Assembly: GCF_012184385.1 (NCBI RefSeq)
Contig: NZ_VSRL01000069.1
Coordinates: 1 to 37,415, forward strand
Origin: Lentzea indica
GTDB lineage: Bacteria; Actinomycetota; Actinomycetes; Mycobacteriales; Pseudonocardiaceae
Direction: 5' to 3'
Length of the DNA stretch: 37,415 nucleotides
Part shown: piece after piece, positions 6,578 through 16,065 of the stretch
How positions within the stretch are numbered: the first letter of the stretch is position 1
Layout of the letters: every line of letters begins with the position of its first letter
Made by a program: the position numbers and the translations under genes
Notes under the pieces: model-generated
The model's database searches: none
Told to the model about the DNA's origin: nothing
The model's input: only the letters and a program-made list of their open reading frames with translations

Positions 6578-9064
6578 CTAGCGCGTACCCGTCCAGAAGA
6601 TGGCGCGTGCGACCTGGGCGTACAGGCCCTTGGGGTGGTTGCGGAACATCGGCTCGGTGCCGAACAGGACGACGCGAGCGCCGGCCGCCGCCGTGCCGGA
6701 GACGACCGCCGCCTGACCCGCGGCGGCGTCCTGGCCACCGGTGCCGTTGTCACGCGGGCGCCAGTGACCTGCGGCGATCACCGTGGAGCCGTACCGCTGC
6801 TCGACCGTCACACCCGCACCGAGGTTCGTGAACCACTGCGGCGAGTAGACGAACGAGTGCTGGAGGGCTCCGGTGCCGATCGGGCCGGTGCCGTTGACGA
6901 CGTTCACCACTCCGTTGGCGTCCTCCCAGCCCGCGACCGGCGTGGCCTGCAGCAGCTTGGCGTCCACGTTGAACTTGCCGCCCGTCGCGCCGCGGGTGAC
7001 GACGCCACCGCGCTTCAGGAACTCGTCGAGCCCGGCCTTGGCAGCAGCGGTGAGCTGCGTGTAGTTCAGGCCCGACGACACGAACAGCACGTCGATCCGC
7101 GACCAGTCGAAGCCCGCGTTGAGCACGGCGGTCGAGATCGTGCGGACGTCGAAACCGGACTCGCGCAGCACCTGCAGCTCGTCAGGGCCGACCGCGGCCG
7201 CGATCGTCTTGCGCTGCAACGCCGTTCCGCCCGGCTTGGCCGTCGTGAATCGCACGCCGTAGCGGTCGGCGACCTCCCGCGCGGCGAGCCTGTCGGCGGC
7301 CGGAACCACGATCGTGCCGTCGTCCTGGCGCCGCAACGCGATGCCACGGCCGAGCAGGTCGTTGACGGCGTTGGCGTCCTTGGCGTCGTTCAACGTCAGG
7401 GCGAGGTCTGCGCCGGGAGCCGCGCCGACGTCGCCGGTCGGGGCCGCCGCGACAACGTCCTTGCCGTTGAAGTGGAACGGGCCGTTCTTGTAGATGTCGA
7501 TCGACGCACCCCAGAGCAGGCGGTGGCTCCAGCCGGAGATGTCGTACATCACCGGCACCTTGGCGCTGATGTCGCTGCCCTGCTCCAGCATCACGTTCGC
7601 GAGCGCACGCTTCGGCTGGTGCATGTCGACCACGTACGACCCAGCCGGATAACGCTTGCCGCCCAGCGAGAACGGCTTCTCGGCCCGTTCCACCCGGACG
7701 TCGTGGGCGACCAGGAGATCGACGAGCCGGGCCGCGGCGGGTGCCGAGCGGTCGTTCGTGATCACGTAGGCGCGCGGGAACTCCGTGCGGTAGCGGTCTT
7801 CCGGTCCGAAGCCGGGCACGAAGCCGTCCGGGATCTCGCGCTGCGGCTCACCCGCCTTGCCCCGGCGGAACATCTCGGCCTGGTTGGAGATCAGGTCGCC
7901 GCGGTGGTCGTCCACGTAGTCGATCGTGGTCTTGATGGTGGACTCGACGACGTCGGTGTTGATCTTCGTCCTGCGTTGCAGCTCAGTCGCCGGGAGCGTG
8001 TCGTACGCCTGGCGGTTGACCTGCTGCGGGATCTCGATCGTGTACGAGATGGCGCCGTGGTACATCGAGTACTGCGCGGTGTAGATCGGCGCCCAGCCGT
8101 CCCACACGCCGGGGTCGTAGTCGCGGAACGGGATCTCCGGCTTCGCCGCCTCCGGGTGGCCCAGCGACTGGACGTCCTTCTCCATCACGAGGCCGTTGGC
8201 CAGGCCGTGCTTGATGTAGAGGTCGAAGTCGTAGTTCTGGCCGTGCGGCGGAGTGGTCGGCTCGATGAGCGTGTTCTCCACGTAGCCGTGCTCGTCCAGC
8301 ATCATCAACGGCTGGGTGTTCTCCACGATCTCGCGCATCACCCGGTTCTCCGGCTGCGAACTCGTGGCGAAGTCGCGGTTGAGGTCGAAGCCCGCGTTGT
8401 TCTGCCGGGTGCCGGCGACGCGGCCGTCCGGGTTCGCCGTCAGGTTGAAGTAGATCCTGTTGCGGCGCAACAGGTTCTTGGTCTCGGAGTCGTCGCTCGT
8501 GGCGAGGTGCTCGATGACGCGCAGCGCGCCGTCAGTGCCTTCCCACTCGTCGCCGTGGATGTTGTTGTTGATCCAGACCGGCGCCTTGTAGAGGCCGGCC
8601 GGGACCTTGCGCCCTTCCTCGATGCTCGCCCTGAACTGCTCCTGCAGCCTGGTCTGCGCCGGGCTCTCGGGCGCGGTCAGCGTGACCAGGTACAGGTCGC
8701 GGCCGAGTCCTGACTGGCCGACGACCTCGACCGAGATCCTGTTGCTCTTCTGCTGCAACGCGTTCAGCTTCGGCGCGAGCGAGTGGTACGGCGCCAGGTT
8801 GAGCTTGATGGTCTTGTCTGCAGGGTTCTCGGGGTACGTCCGCAGCTTCGTCCTGCGTGGATAGCCCTGGTAGCGGTCGGCCTGGTTCTCCCCCCGGGCC
8901 TGGACCAGCTGCGCCGTGAGAGCGCTGTCCACGGCCGCGACTTCATTGCGCTCAGGCCCGTTTCCGGGCTCACGATCTGGGTTCGACGGTTGTGCTGTTC
9001 CACTGACGGGCGCCGCCACCGCCGCGGTGACTGCCAGGAGAACAGCGAGCAGAGTTCTGCGCAT
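6578..9064 (-). CDS. Secreted M14 family zinc carboxypeptidase
   Basis: An 828-aa exported protein: signal peptide (MRRTLLAVLLAVTAAVAAPVSG) then an M14 carboxypeptidase domain. Zinc ligands are in NNNIHGDEWEG (His and Glu near residues 169 and 172) and DEHGYV (His near 258). The substrate Asn/Arg stretch is LTANPDGR, and the catalytic Glu is probably in SYTIEIPQQ (near 342). Residues from about 420 to the end form a long C-terminal region with alternating alpha/beta character, as in large actinobacterial M14 proteins. It acts outside the cell on proteins or peptides. No operon partner is seen: 210 bases separate its start from the CHAT gene upstream, and this gap holds two hairpins. Confidence 0.92.
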   Translation of the reverse strand: MRRTLLAVLLAVTAAVAAPVSGTAQPSNPDREPGNGPERNEVAAVDSALTAQLVQARGENQADRYQGYPRRTKLRTYPENPADKTIKLNLAPYHSLAPKLNALQQKSNRISVEVVGQSGLGRDLYLVTLTAPESPAQTRLQEQFRASIEEGRKVPAGLYKAPVWINNNIHGDEWEGTDGALRVIEHLATSDDSETKNLLRRNRIYFNLTANPDGRVAGTRQNNAGFDLNRDFATSSQPENRVMREIVENTQPLMMLDEHGYVENTLIEPTTPPHGQNYDFDLYIKHGLANGLVMEKDVQSLGHPEAAKPEIPFRDYDPGVWDGWAPIYTAQYSMYHGAISYTIEIPQQVNRQAYDTLPATELQRRTKINTDVVESTIKTTIDYVDDHRGDLISNQAEMFRRGKAGEPQREIPDGFVPGFGPEDRYRTEFPRAYVITNDRSAPAAARLVDLLVAHDVRVERAEKPFSLGGKRYPAGSYVVDMHQPKRALANVMLEQGSDISAKVPVMYDISGWSHRLLWGASIDIYKNGPFHFNGKDVVAAAPTGDVGAAPGADLALTLNDAKDANAVNDLLGRGIALRRQDDGTIVVPAADRLAAREVADRYGVRFTTAKPGGTALQRKTIAAAVGPDELQVLRESGFDVRTISTAVLNAGFDWSRIDVLFVSSGLNYTQLTAAAKAGLDEFLKRGGVVTRGATGGKFNVDAKLLQATPVAGWEDANGVVNVVNGTGPIGTGALQHSFVYSPQWFTNLGAGVTVEQRYGSTVIAAGHWRPRDNGTGGQDAAAGQAAVVSGTAAAGARVVLFGTEPMFRNHPKGLYAQVARAIFWTGTR

Positions 9065-9080
9065 GCGGTCGTTTCTCGCA

Positions 9081-9122
9081 CAACGGCCCGCTCATCGACT
9101 AGAGCCGATAGGCGGGCCGTTG
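9081..9122. promoter_or_regulatory. Inverted repeat in the M14 leader region
   Basis: The 11-base arms CAACGGCCCGC (9081-9091) and GCGGGCCGTTG (9112-9122) are perfect complements around a 20-base loop. The repeat lies 17 bases upstream of the M14 start codon, in its leader or promoter. It could be an operator, an attenuator, or a second terminator for transcripts from the CHAT gene. Confidence 0.5.
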
Positions 9123-9234
9123 TTTCCCCTCGGTCAAGACTTGAACCAGCAGAGTGGCACAGGAAGTCACCCGTGAGCGAGAGAAGTTCACCAAACTCGA
9201 TCGCTAATCGGGGCACAAATCACCACTGACCAGC

Positions 9235-9254
9235 GCGTTCATTTCACTGAACGC
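9235..9254 (-). terminator. Terminator hairpin after the CHAT gene
   Basis: GCGTTCA and TGAACGC form a perfect 7-base stem with a 6-base loop, about 20 bases beyond the repaired stop codon of the CHAT-domain gene on the minus strand. No U-tract. Confidence 0.55.
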
Positions 9255-9274
9255 CGTACAACCACTCGAACGGC

Positions 9275-11848
9275 CTAGCCAGAGCCAAGACACAGGAACG
9301 GCCTGCGGAACGGGTCCTTCGCCATAGCCTCGGCCAGCGCCACAGCGGGCGCGGCACCGGCGGCAAGGGCCCGGTGGTAGTCGGCCATCGCGGCGGCGCT
9401 GGCCTCGTCACCGACCTTGCTGGCCCGCGGCGACGACGGTCCGCGTGCCGCCCGCGAGCATCGCGCCTGCGAACCCAAGGGCCTCGTCACCAGGCCTGAT
9501 GCGGTTCAACGCCAGCTCGCACGCCGCGAGCACCACGTGCGCGGGCGGCTTCCTCAGCCTGCCCAACTCGTGCGCGAACAGCGGACCGTCGACCAGTTCG
9601 AGACGAGAGAACAAGGCGTTTTCGGTCTCGTGTTCGCCGTGGGCGGCGACGTGCACCAGATCGGCTCCGTCGAGATGGGCGAGCAGCTCGACCGCCGTCG
9701 CGTCATCACCGGAAAGGACGGTGGCGTGGTCGTGGTGCGCGGCGAGCCGGTCGACCTCACCGTTCGGCAGGCTGAGGCCAGGCCCTGTCACCAGCAGCAC
9801 CTTGTCGGTCTTCGGCTTGCCCGGCTGGGCGGCCGCGAACCAGGCCGTCGCGGAGGGCGCCGTGGCGACAGGCCGGCCGTGCAGGCTCGGAAGGACACCC
9901 CACGGCACCGCGTACAACGGCCCGGTGGGCACCATGACCAGCTCGCGCTCCCCGATGAGCGCCCTGAGCGGCTTGATCAGCAACTCGTCCAGACGATCGG
10001 CCTGCCTGCGCGCAGACGCACCGATGACCTGCACCAAGGGCTGCGGCAGGTGGTCGGGCGCCAGTGCGTTGAGGTCGAAGTGGAGCTTCCTCGCGCTCTC
10101 CAACGCGTCGTGCGCGTCCCCGAGCCGCACCATGCGCACTTTGGCACCAGCGATGACGACAGCCACCATCTCGCCCCCGGACACCACGAAACTGACCATC
10201 GCCCGCTCACCGAGCGCGGCGACGACCTCGTTGATGCCTGCCATCGGCCGGGGCCTGCCCCACCGCTGGGCGTTCCACCCGAGCCTGTTGGCCTCCCGCT
10301 GGGTCTTCGCCAGCTTCGCCCGCAGTTCGGCGGTGGGCCGGCCATCCAGACCAGCGCGCATCAGGTCGCGGCCGAGACCACGCACCTCGATGATCCGTTC
10401 GGCCAGCTCCGGGTTCTCGACGTGCTCCAGCGGTTCGTAGCGGTAGGTCTGCGCTCGTGTGCGCTCCAGCCACACGAACAATTGCCTCGCGTTGTTGCCC
10501 GCCAGCACCAGGCGGATGGCCAGCTCACCCAGCTCACGGCTGTGGACCGCCGCCGCGGACACCAGCTCGAGACCACCGAGCTGGTCCCGCACCTGGCTCA
10601 GTTCCTCCAGGCCCTTGCGCGTGTGCAGCAGCGCCGCACGGCGATTGCCTTTGGCCAGTGCGAGTTCGGCCAGCACGAGGCGGCGCTGCATGCGGTGATC
10701 GATCGGGGTGACCGCACGTGGACCTGGCAGGTGTCGCAGCAGTTCCTCTCCATCGGCGAGCCGACCCCGCCGGACCTCCAGCCGCGCCGCCAACAGCTTC
10801 GCGAGCCGGGCCTCATCGATGAGGTGGTTGGCGGCCAGGTGATCGGAAAGATTCAGTGCCTTCTGCACAAGCGCCGTCGTCACGCGCTTCGCCTGCATGG
10901 CGTGCGCCCAGAGTTCGATCAGGGCGGCCATCATCCACCAGGTGCTGCCGCGCTTCTCCAGCTTGCGCAACGACGCCTTCGCCATCCGTCGGGCCAGGTC
11001 GAACTGGTCGTCGAGCAACGCGGCCGACGCGCGGAACATCTCGACCTCTGCGACGTCCTGCTGGCGCTTCTCCTTGCGCATCACCGGCAACGCCTCGTCG
11101 AGGTGCCGACCGGCCTCATCTGACAGTCCGACCATCAGCATCAGCTCGGCCTGGTCGAGCTGAACTCCGGCGAGCAGAGAGAACTGCTCTTCGGAGCGGA
11201 GGATGCGCACTGTCTCGTCATAGCGGCGCAACGCCTCTGCGAGGTCTCCACTCTGCTTGTGAATGTTGGCGAGTGCGTGGACCGCGTACGGGCGGAGATC
11301 GTCCAACTGATGTTCACTGGACAGCGAAATGGCGCGTTCGAGATCCGCGATCGCTGGTCCACGCCTGCGGATCGCTGCGCAAGCGAAGGCGCGGGCGATC
11401 AACGACGAGGCGACCTTCATCCAGAACTCGGAGTCGATTCGCTCAGACGAGTGCGCGATCTCCTGCTCGGCCCAGGTGATGTGGACGCTGAACCATTGGA
11501 CCGCCTGCTCAGGCTGGCCCATGCGCATGATCACAACGCCTTGGCTGTAGGCGATGCTCCCGTTCAGCTGGGCGCGCGTCCACAGGTCGGGCAGGCGTTC
11601 GACCTCGCGCCTGGCCTCGTCGAAGAGCTCGACCGCGATCTCCATGCCACTGGTCTCGCCAAGGCAGCGGCCGAGCGTGTAGAGGATGCGAACCCGCAGC
11701 TCCGTCCGTTCCGGGGTGTCAGGAGCGCGGTCAGCGTGCGCGAGTGCACGCTTCAGCAGGCGGATGGCGGCTGGCAGGCGGTACCTGGCGTGGTCCGCCA
11801 TCCCCTTTTGAACAACTCGCGCGCTGTGTCCAATGCACGAGCGGGCAT
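9275..11848 (-). CDS. TPR-CHAT domain protein, putative caspase-like protease (two frameshifts)
   Basis: A large cytoplasmic protein. Residues 1 to about 480 are a tetratricopeptide array (repeating helices such as AIRLLKRALAHAD, AIADLERAISLSSEHQ, EALRRYDETVRIL). The C-terminal third is a CHAT domain with the Cys-His dyad: His in DLVHVAAHGEHE and Cys in VVLAACELALNR. The main frame is broken twice. One extra base near 9424 hides the true tail (KVGDEASAAAMADYHRAL...FLCLGSG), and a missing base near 11803 separates the likely N-terminus, MPARALDTARELFKRG from ATG 11848. With both repaired it is 857 aa. The uncorrected ATG at 11801 has no properly spaced ribosome site. CHAT proteins are caspase/separase-like peptidases, often parts of regulated proteolysis or defence modules. 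An 82-aa Cys/His protein is encoded just upstream on the same strand. Confidence 0.85.
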
Positions 11849-11882
11849 GTGATCATCACACCACATGCCTCCAAATGGCGCT

Positions 11883-11916
11883 GTCCGCCAACCAGGCGCA
11901 GACCTGGTCGACGGAC
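11883..11916. promoter_or_regulatory. Imperfect hairpin between the 82-aa gene and the CHAT gene
   Basis: Inner arms ACCAGG/CCTGGT (11891-11896, 11903-11908) and outer arms GTCCG/CGGAC (11883-11887, 11912-11916) form a two-part stem. It lies in the 82-base gap between the two genes and could partially terminate, so setting the ratio of the two products. Confidence 0.4.
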
Positions 11917-11930
11917 ACCGCAGAGTGTGA

Positions 11931-12179
11931 CTAGCTGGCTACATCTTCCTTCGCCAGGTTGTCCGGGTGGTTCGGGCAGTCGCGCTCGTGCTCGACCGGG
12001 CCCTCGGAAAGCAACCGCGGCTCACCGACCAACGGGTGGCCGGGAGGCTGTCCGCAGCACTGCGGGGTGAGCGGCGGGTCTTCCTGTGGCGGCTTCGGGT
12101 CCTTGGGATCCTCGTCCGTGATCAGGTCCTTGACCTTGTCCAGGATGTCGCCCAAGAATCCTTCGCGCTGTGCACTCAT
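11931..12179 (-). CDS. Small 82-aa Cys/His-containing protein upstream of the CHAT gene
   Basis: An 82-aa protein with ATG at 12179 preceded by a strong ribosome site (GAGGGGGG, 7-8 bases upstream), which decides this start over a longer open frame. The N-terminus is an amphipathic helix (GFLGDILDKVKDLITDED), followed by an acidic Pro-rich linker (about 24-37). A C-terminal part has three Cys and several His (CCGQPPGHP, EHERDCPNHPD), which could bind one metal ion. No family recognised. Its position just upstream of a CHAT protease-like gene on the same strand makes it a candidate partner, regulator or substrate; that is inference from position only. Confidence 0.75.
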   Translation of the reverse strand: MSAQREGFLGDILDKVKDLITDEDPKDPKPPQEDPPLTPQCCGQPPGHPLVGEPRLLSEGPVEHERDCPNHPDNLAKEDVAS

Positions 12180-12301
12180 GAGGTTTCCCCCCTCGTTTGG
12201 ACTATTACTGTCCATCCCCCCAGATGGACGCACGGAGAGAATCGCACACACGGCTACGGGTATACGTCTCAATTAGCTAACAGCCACTCGGTCGGCCTAA
12301 G

Positions 12302-12343
12302 ATCACAAAGGGTCACCTGCACAAACAGGTGACCCTTTGTGAT
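12302..12343 (-). terminator. Strong terminator hairpin after gatB
   Basis: An 18-base perfect stem (ATCACAAAGGGTCACCTG and its complement) with a 6-base loop lies 19 bases beyond the gatB stop on the minus strand. No long U-tract follows, as usual in high-GC genomes. It ends the gatC-gatA-gatB transcript. The rest of the gap to 12180 holds the promoter and ribosome site of the 82-aa gene. Confidence 0.9.
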
Positions 12344-12362
12344 TCTTGCTTCGATTATGTAT

Positions 12363-13865
12363 CTAGGAGCAGCGTGCGAGCACGATCTCGCGCACGCGTG
12401 CCGCGTCGGCCTGGCCCTTCGTGGCCTTCATGACCGCGCCGACGATGGCGCCGGCCGCCTGGACCTTGCCGTCGCGGATCTTCTGAGCCACGTCCGGCTG
12501 GGCCGCGAGGGCCTCGTCGACGGCCTTCTCCAGCGCCGAGTCGTCGGACACGACCTTGAGGCCGCGCTTCTCGATGACGTCGTCCGCGGAGCCCTCGCCT
12601 TCGAGGACGCCGTTGACGACCTCTCGGGCAAGCTTGTTGGTCAGCGTGCCGGAGTTGACCAGCTCGATCACCCGCGCCACCTGGGCGGGGGTGATGGCCA
12701 GGTCGGGGAGCTCGACGCCCTTCGAGTTGGCCTGCTGGGCCAGGTACGACACCCACCACGAGCGGGCCTCGTCCGGCTTCGCGCCCGCCTCGACGGTGGC
12801 GATGATGAGGTCCAGCGCGTTGGCGTTGACCAGGTCGCGCAGCACCTCGTCGGTGAGGTTCCACTCCTTCTGGATGCGCGCGCGGCGCTCCCAGGGCAGC
12901 TCGGGCAGGGTGCCGCGCAGCTCCTCGACCCACTCGCGCGACGGCGCGATCGGGACCAGGTCCGGCTCGGGGAAGTAGCGGTAGTCCTCCGCCGTCTCCT
13001 TCTTGCGGCCGGGCGACGTCGAACCCGAGGACTCGTCGAAGTGACGGGTCTCCTGGGTCACGGAACCGCCGGACTCCAGCACGGCGGCCTGACGCGTCAT
13101 CTCGAAGCGGACGGCGCGTTCGACGCTGCGCAGCGAGTTGACGTTCTTGGTCTCGGTGCGGGTGCCCAGTGCGCCGGTGGTCTTCGGCGAGAGCGAGACG
13201 TTCGCGTCGCAACGCAGCGAGCCCTGGTCCATGCGGACGTCCGACACGTCGAGCGCCTTGAGCAGGTCGCGCAGCGCCGTGACGTACGCGCGGGCCACCT
13301 CGGGAGCACGCTTGCCGGTGCCCGGGATCATCTTCGTGACGATCTCGATCAGCGGCACGCCGGCGCGGTTGTAGTCGAGCAGCGAGTGCTCGGCGCCGTG
13401 GATGCGACCGGTGGCACCGCCGACGTGCAGCGACTTGCCGGTGTCCTCCTCCATGTGCGCGCGCTCGATCTCGACCCGGATGATCTCGCCGTCGTCCAGC
13501 GTCACGTCGAGCCAGCCGTTGAAGGCGATCGGCTCGTCGTACTGCGACGTCTGGAAGTTCTTCGGCATGTCCGGGTAGAAGTAGTTCTTCCGCGCGAACC
13601 GGCACCACTCGGCGATCTCACAGTTCAGCGCGAGGCCGATGCGGATCGCGGACTCGACGGCCTTGCCGTTCACCACCGGGAGCGAGCCGGGAAGACCCAG
13701 GCACGTCGGGCAGGTGTTCGTGTTCGGCTCGCCGCCGAACTCGTTCGCGCAGCCGCAGAACATCTTCGTGTTGGTGTGCAGCTCGACGTGCACCTCGAGG
13801 CCCAGGACGGGGTCGTACTTCTCGATGACCTCGTCGTAGTCCATCAGCTCAGCCAGAGAGGTCAT
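12363..13865 (-). CDS. gatB: Aspartyl/glutamyl-tRNA amidotransferase subunit B
   Basis: The 500-aa GatB subunit of the GatCAB amidotransferase, which converts Glu-tRNA(Gln) and Asp-tRNA(Asn) to the amide forms using ammonia from GatA. The N-terminal signature [19 protein letters not shown], the zinc-type cysteines ([17 protein letters not shown]), the kinase-like motif [11 protein letters not shown] and a C-terminal tRNA-binding YqeY-like tail ([12 protein letters not shown]) are present. Length is normal and the frame is intact. The start ATG 13865 overlaps the stop of the upstream 65-aa gene (ATGA), so translation is coupled. It is followed by a strong terminator. Confidence 0.98.
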   Translation of the reverse strand: MTSLAELMDYDEVIEKYDPVLGLEVHVELHTNTKMFCGCANEFGGEPNTNTCPTCLGLPGSLPVVNGKAVESAIRIGLALNCEIAEWCRFARKNYFYPDMPKNFQTSQYDEPIAFNGWLDVTLDDGEIIRVEIERAHMEEDTGKSLHVGGATGRIHGAEHSLLDYNRAGVPLIEIVTKMIPGTGKRAPEVARAYVTALRDLLKALDVSDVRMDQGSLRCDANVSLSPKTTGALGTRTETKNVNSLRSVERAVRFEMTRQAAVLESGGSVTQETRHFDESSGSTSPGRKKETAEDYRYFPEPDLVPIAPSREWVEELRGTLPELPWERRARIQKEWNLTDEVLRDLVNANALDLIIATVEAGAKPDEARSWWVSYLAQQANSKGVELPDLAITPAQVARVIELVNSGTLTNKLAREVVNGVLEGEGSADDVIEKRGLKVVSDDSALEKAVDEALAAQPDVAQKIRDGKVQAAGAIVGAVMKATKGQADAARVREIVLARCS

Positions 13866-14059
13866 GCCAACTCGTCCTTCCGCAGAGCGCGAACGGCCAG
13901 CGCAGCACCCGTGACCGCCACGGCGATGCTGGCGATCGCGTTCGCCAGGGCCAGCTTGTCCTTCTTCTCACGGGCGGCCTTGAAGCCCGAGAACGCGCCC
14001 ACGGCTCCCGCCACGGCGCCTGCGAGGCCGAGGAAGCCCCTGGCCTTCTTGATGTTCAC
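13862..14059 (-). CDS. 65-aa glycine/alanine-rich membrane protein between gatA and gatB
   Basis: A 65-aa protein with GTG start 14059, which overlaps the repaired gatA stop (GTGA); its own stop overlaps the gatB start (ATGA). The sequence is a basic N-terminus (NIKKARG), a Gly/Ala hydrophobic segment ([17 protein letters not shown]), a charged turn (KAAREKKDK), a second hydrophobic segment (about 37-57) and a basic-acidic tail (RALRKDELA). This suggests a two-helix membrane hairpin. M. tuberculosis has pfkA between gatA and gatB. Function unknown; tight coupling to both gat genes is the main clue. Confidence 0.75.
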   Translation of the reverse strand: MNIKKARGFLGLAGAVAGAVGAFSGFKAAREKKDKLALANAIASIAVAVTGAALAVRALRKDELA

Positions 14060-15539
14060 AGCGACGGACCCCCAAACCCGCCACGCGCGGCCTCGTACGC
14101 CGCGGCGAGGCGTACATGCGATGGTCCTGCAGCGCCGGAGCCATGATCTGCAGGCCGACCGGCATGCCGTCCTCATCGGACAGACCACTCGGGACGCTCA
14201 TCGCCGGGGTGCCCGCGAGGTTCGCGGGAATCGTGCAGAGGTCCGCCTTGTACATGGCCATCGGGTCGTTCGCGCGCTCACCGATCTTGAACGCCGTGGT
14301 CGGCGTGGTCGGCGAGATGAGCACGTCGAAGTTCTCGAACGCCTTCGCGAAGTCCTGCGTGATCAGCGTGCGGACCTTCTGGGCCGAGCCGTAGTACGCG
14401 TCGTAGTAACCCGACGACAGCGCGTACGTGCCGATCATGATGCGGCGCTTGACCTCGGGGCCGAAACCGGCCTCGCGGGTCAGCGACATGACCTCCTCGG
14501 TGCTGCGCGTGCCGTCGTCGCCGACGCGCAGGCCGTAGCGCATGGCGTCGAACCGGGCGAGGTTCGACGAGCACTCGCTCGGCGCGATGAGGTAGTAGGC
14601 GGGCAGCGCGTAGTCGAAGCTCGGGCACGACACGTCCGCGATCTCCGCACCCAGCTCCTTGAGCTGCGACACGGCGGCCTCGAAGCTGCGCAGCACGCCC
14701 TGCTGGTAGCCCTCACCGCTGAACTGCGTGACGACACCGACGCGCAGGCCGGACAGGTCGCCGTTCTGGCCCTCGCGGGCGGCGGCGACGACCGGCGGCA
14801 CCGGGGCGTTGATCGAGGTGGAGTCCATCTCGTCGTAGCCGGCGATGATCTCGTGCAGCAGCGCGGCATCGAGCACCGTGCGGGCACACGGACCGGCCTG
14901 GTCGAGGCTCGACGAGAACGCCACCAGGCCGTAGCGCGAAACACCGCCGTAGGTGGGCTTCACGCCCACGGTGCCGGTGACGGCGCCGGGCTGGCGGATC
15001 GAGCCGCCGGTGTCGGTGCCGATCGCGAGCGGCGCCTGGTGGGCTGCCAGCGCGGCGGACGAGCCACCGCCGGAGCCGCCGGGGATGCGCTCGAGGTCCC
15101 ACGGGTTGTGCGTGGGGCCGTACGCCGAGTTCTCGGTCGACGAACCCATGGCGAACTCGTCCATGTTCGTCTTGCCGAGGATGACGACGCCGGCTTCCTT
15201 GAGCTTGCGGGTCACCGTCGCGTCGTACGGCGGCAGCCAGCCCTCGAGGATCTTGGAACCGACGGTCGTCGGCACGCCCTCGGTGGTCATGACGTCCTTC
15301 AGCGCCAGCGGAACACCCGCGAGCGGTGAGACGACCTTGCCGGCCTTGACGTCCTCGTCGACCTTGCGGGCCTGCGCGAGCGCGCCCTCGGTGTCGACGT
15401 GCAGGAAGGCGTTGACCTTCCCGTCGGTCTCGGCGATGCGGTCCAGGTGAGCCTGCGTGACCTCGACGCTGGAGATCTCACCGCTGTGAATCTTCGCGGC
15501 GAGCTCGGCCGCGGTGGCGTGGATCAGGTCGTTGGTCAT
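14056..15539 (-). CDS. gatA: Aspartyl/glutamyl-tRNA amidotransferase subunit A (frameshift near the C-terminus)
   Basis: GatA, the amidase subunit that releases ammonia from glutamine for GatCAB. The Ser-cisSer-Lys machinery is visible: Lys in [10 protein letters not shown], and the Gly/Ser loop [14 protein letters not shown] with the nucleophile Ser in the following [11 protein letters not shown] stretch. The main frame ends in a shifted tail after DHRMY. One missing base near 14111 restores a normal GatA end ([17 protein letters not shown], stop 14056) and a 494-aa length. GatA is essential where GatCAB is used, so a sequence error is the simplest explanation. Start ATG 15539 overlaps the gatC stop; the stop overlaps the next GTG. 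Confidence 0.95.
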
Positions 15540-15835
15540 GCTTCCTCACCAAGGATGCGGGGCACGCGGAACCGGCCGTCCTCGGCCTCAGGAGCGCCGG
15601 AGAGCGCCTGCTGCTGACCGAGGCTCGGACGGACCACGTCCTCGCGGAAGACGTTGGTCAGCGGAACGGCGTGCGACGTCGGCGGGATGTCAGCCGTGGC
15701 GATGTCGCCAACGGTGGCCACCGACTGGAGGATCACGTCGAGCTGGCCGGCGAACAAGTCGAGCTCGTCCTCGGTGACGGCCAGCCTGGCGAGCTTCGCC
15801 AGGTGCGCGACCTCGTCGCGGGAGATGCTGGGCAC
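15536..15835 (-). CDS. gatC: Aspartyl/glutamyl-tRNA amidotransferase subunit C
   Basis: GatC, a 99-aa clamp that stabilises the GatA-GatB interface. The family pattern [20 protein letters not shown] begins the protein, and LRPS-like [20 protein letters not shown] and FRVPRIL end it. I chose GTG 15835 (VPSISRDEV), which fits the usual M-P-x-I-S start; TTG 15844 adds three residues. It is the first gene of the gat operon. The 230-base region upstream to the divergent ACT gene contains both promoters, for which I see no strong consensus boxes. Confidence 0.95.
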   Translation of the reverse strand: MPSISRDEVAHLAKLARLAVTEDELDLFAGQLDVILQSVATVGDIATADIPPTSHAVPLTNVFREDVVRPSLGQQQALSGAPEAEDGRFRVPRILGEEA

Positions 15836-16065
15836 TCCTGTCAACCCCCGTAGGGTCGGGATTCGAATCGGGAACCCCGTGAGTCTATGGGCTGGTCAGT
15901 GCGGTCTTCGAACGGGTTACCGCCTCTACTGTTGAGCAGCACGTCAACTTAACCGTTCTGCAACGCGGACAGCAGGTCATGCGTTGACGATGCGTCTGCG
16001 AGAATCACCGACCGGCAACGGCGCGAGACGCGGGGTCCCGCGCACGAGCTATGGAGGCGTTCACC

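Noticed and set aside
6635..8713. A 692-codon open frame on plus opposite the M14 peptidase gene
   Set aside because: The minus strand encodes a clear M14 enzyme with zinc ligands; the plus frame has no domain and a composition typical of antisense shadows.
12339..15329. A 996-codon open frame on plus across gatB and gatA
   Set aside because: It is antisense to the intact gatB and to gatA, its translation is low-complexity Arg/Ala/Gly/Val, and it arises from the high GC content of the opposite strand.
15854..15875. TTCGAATC-containing stretch that resembles a tRNA T-arm
   Set aside because: The five bases on either side are not complementary on either strand, and no acceptor or anticodon stems can be drawn around it, so it is a chance palindrome.
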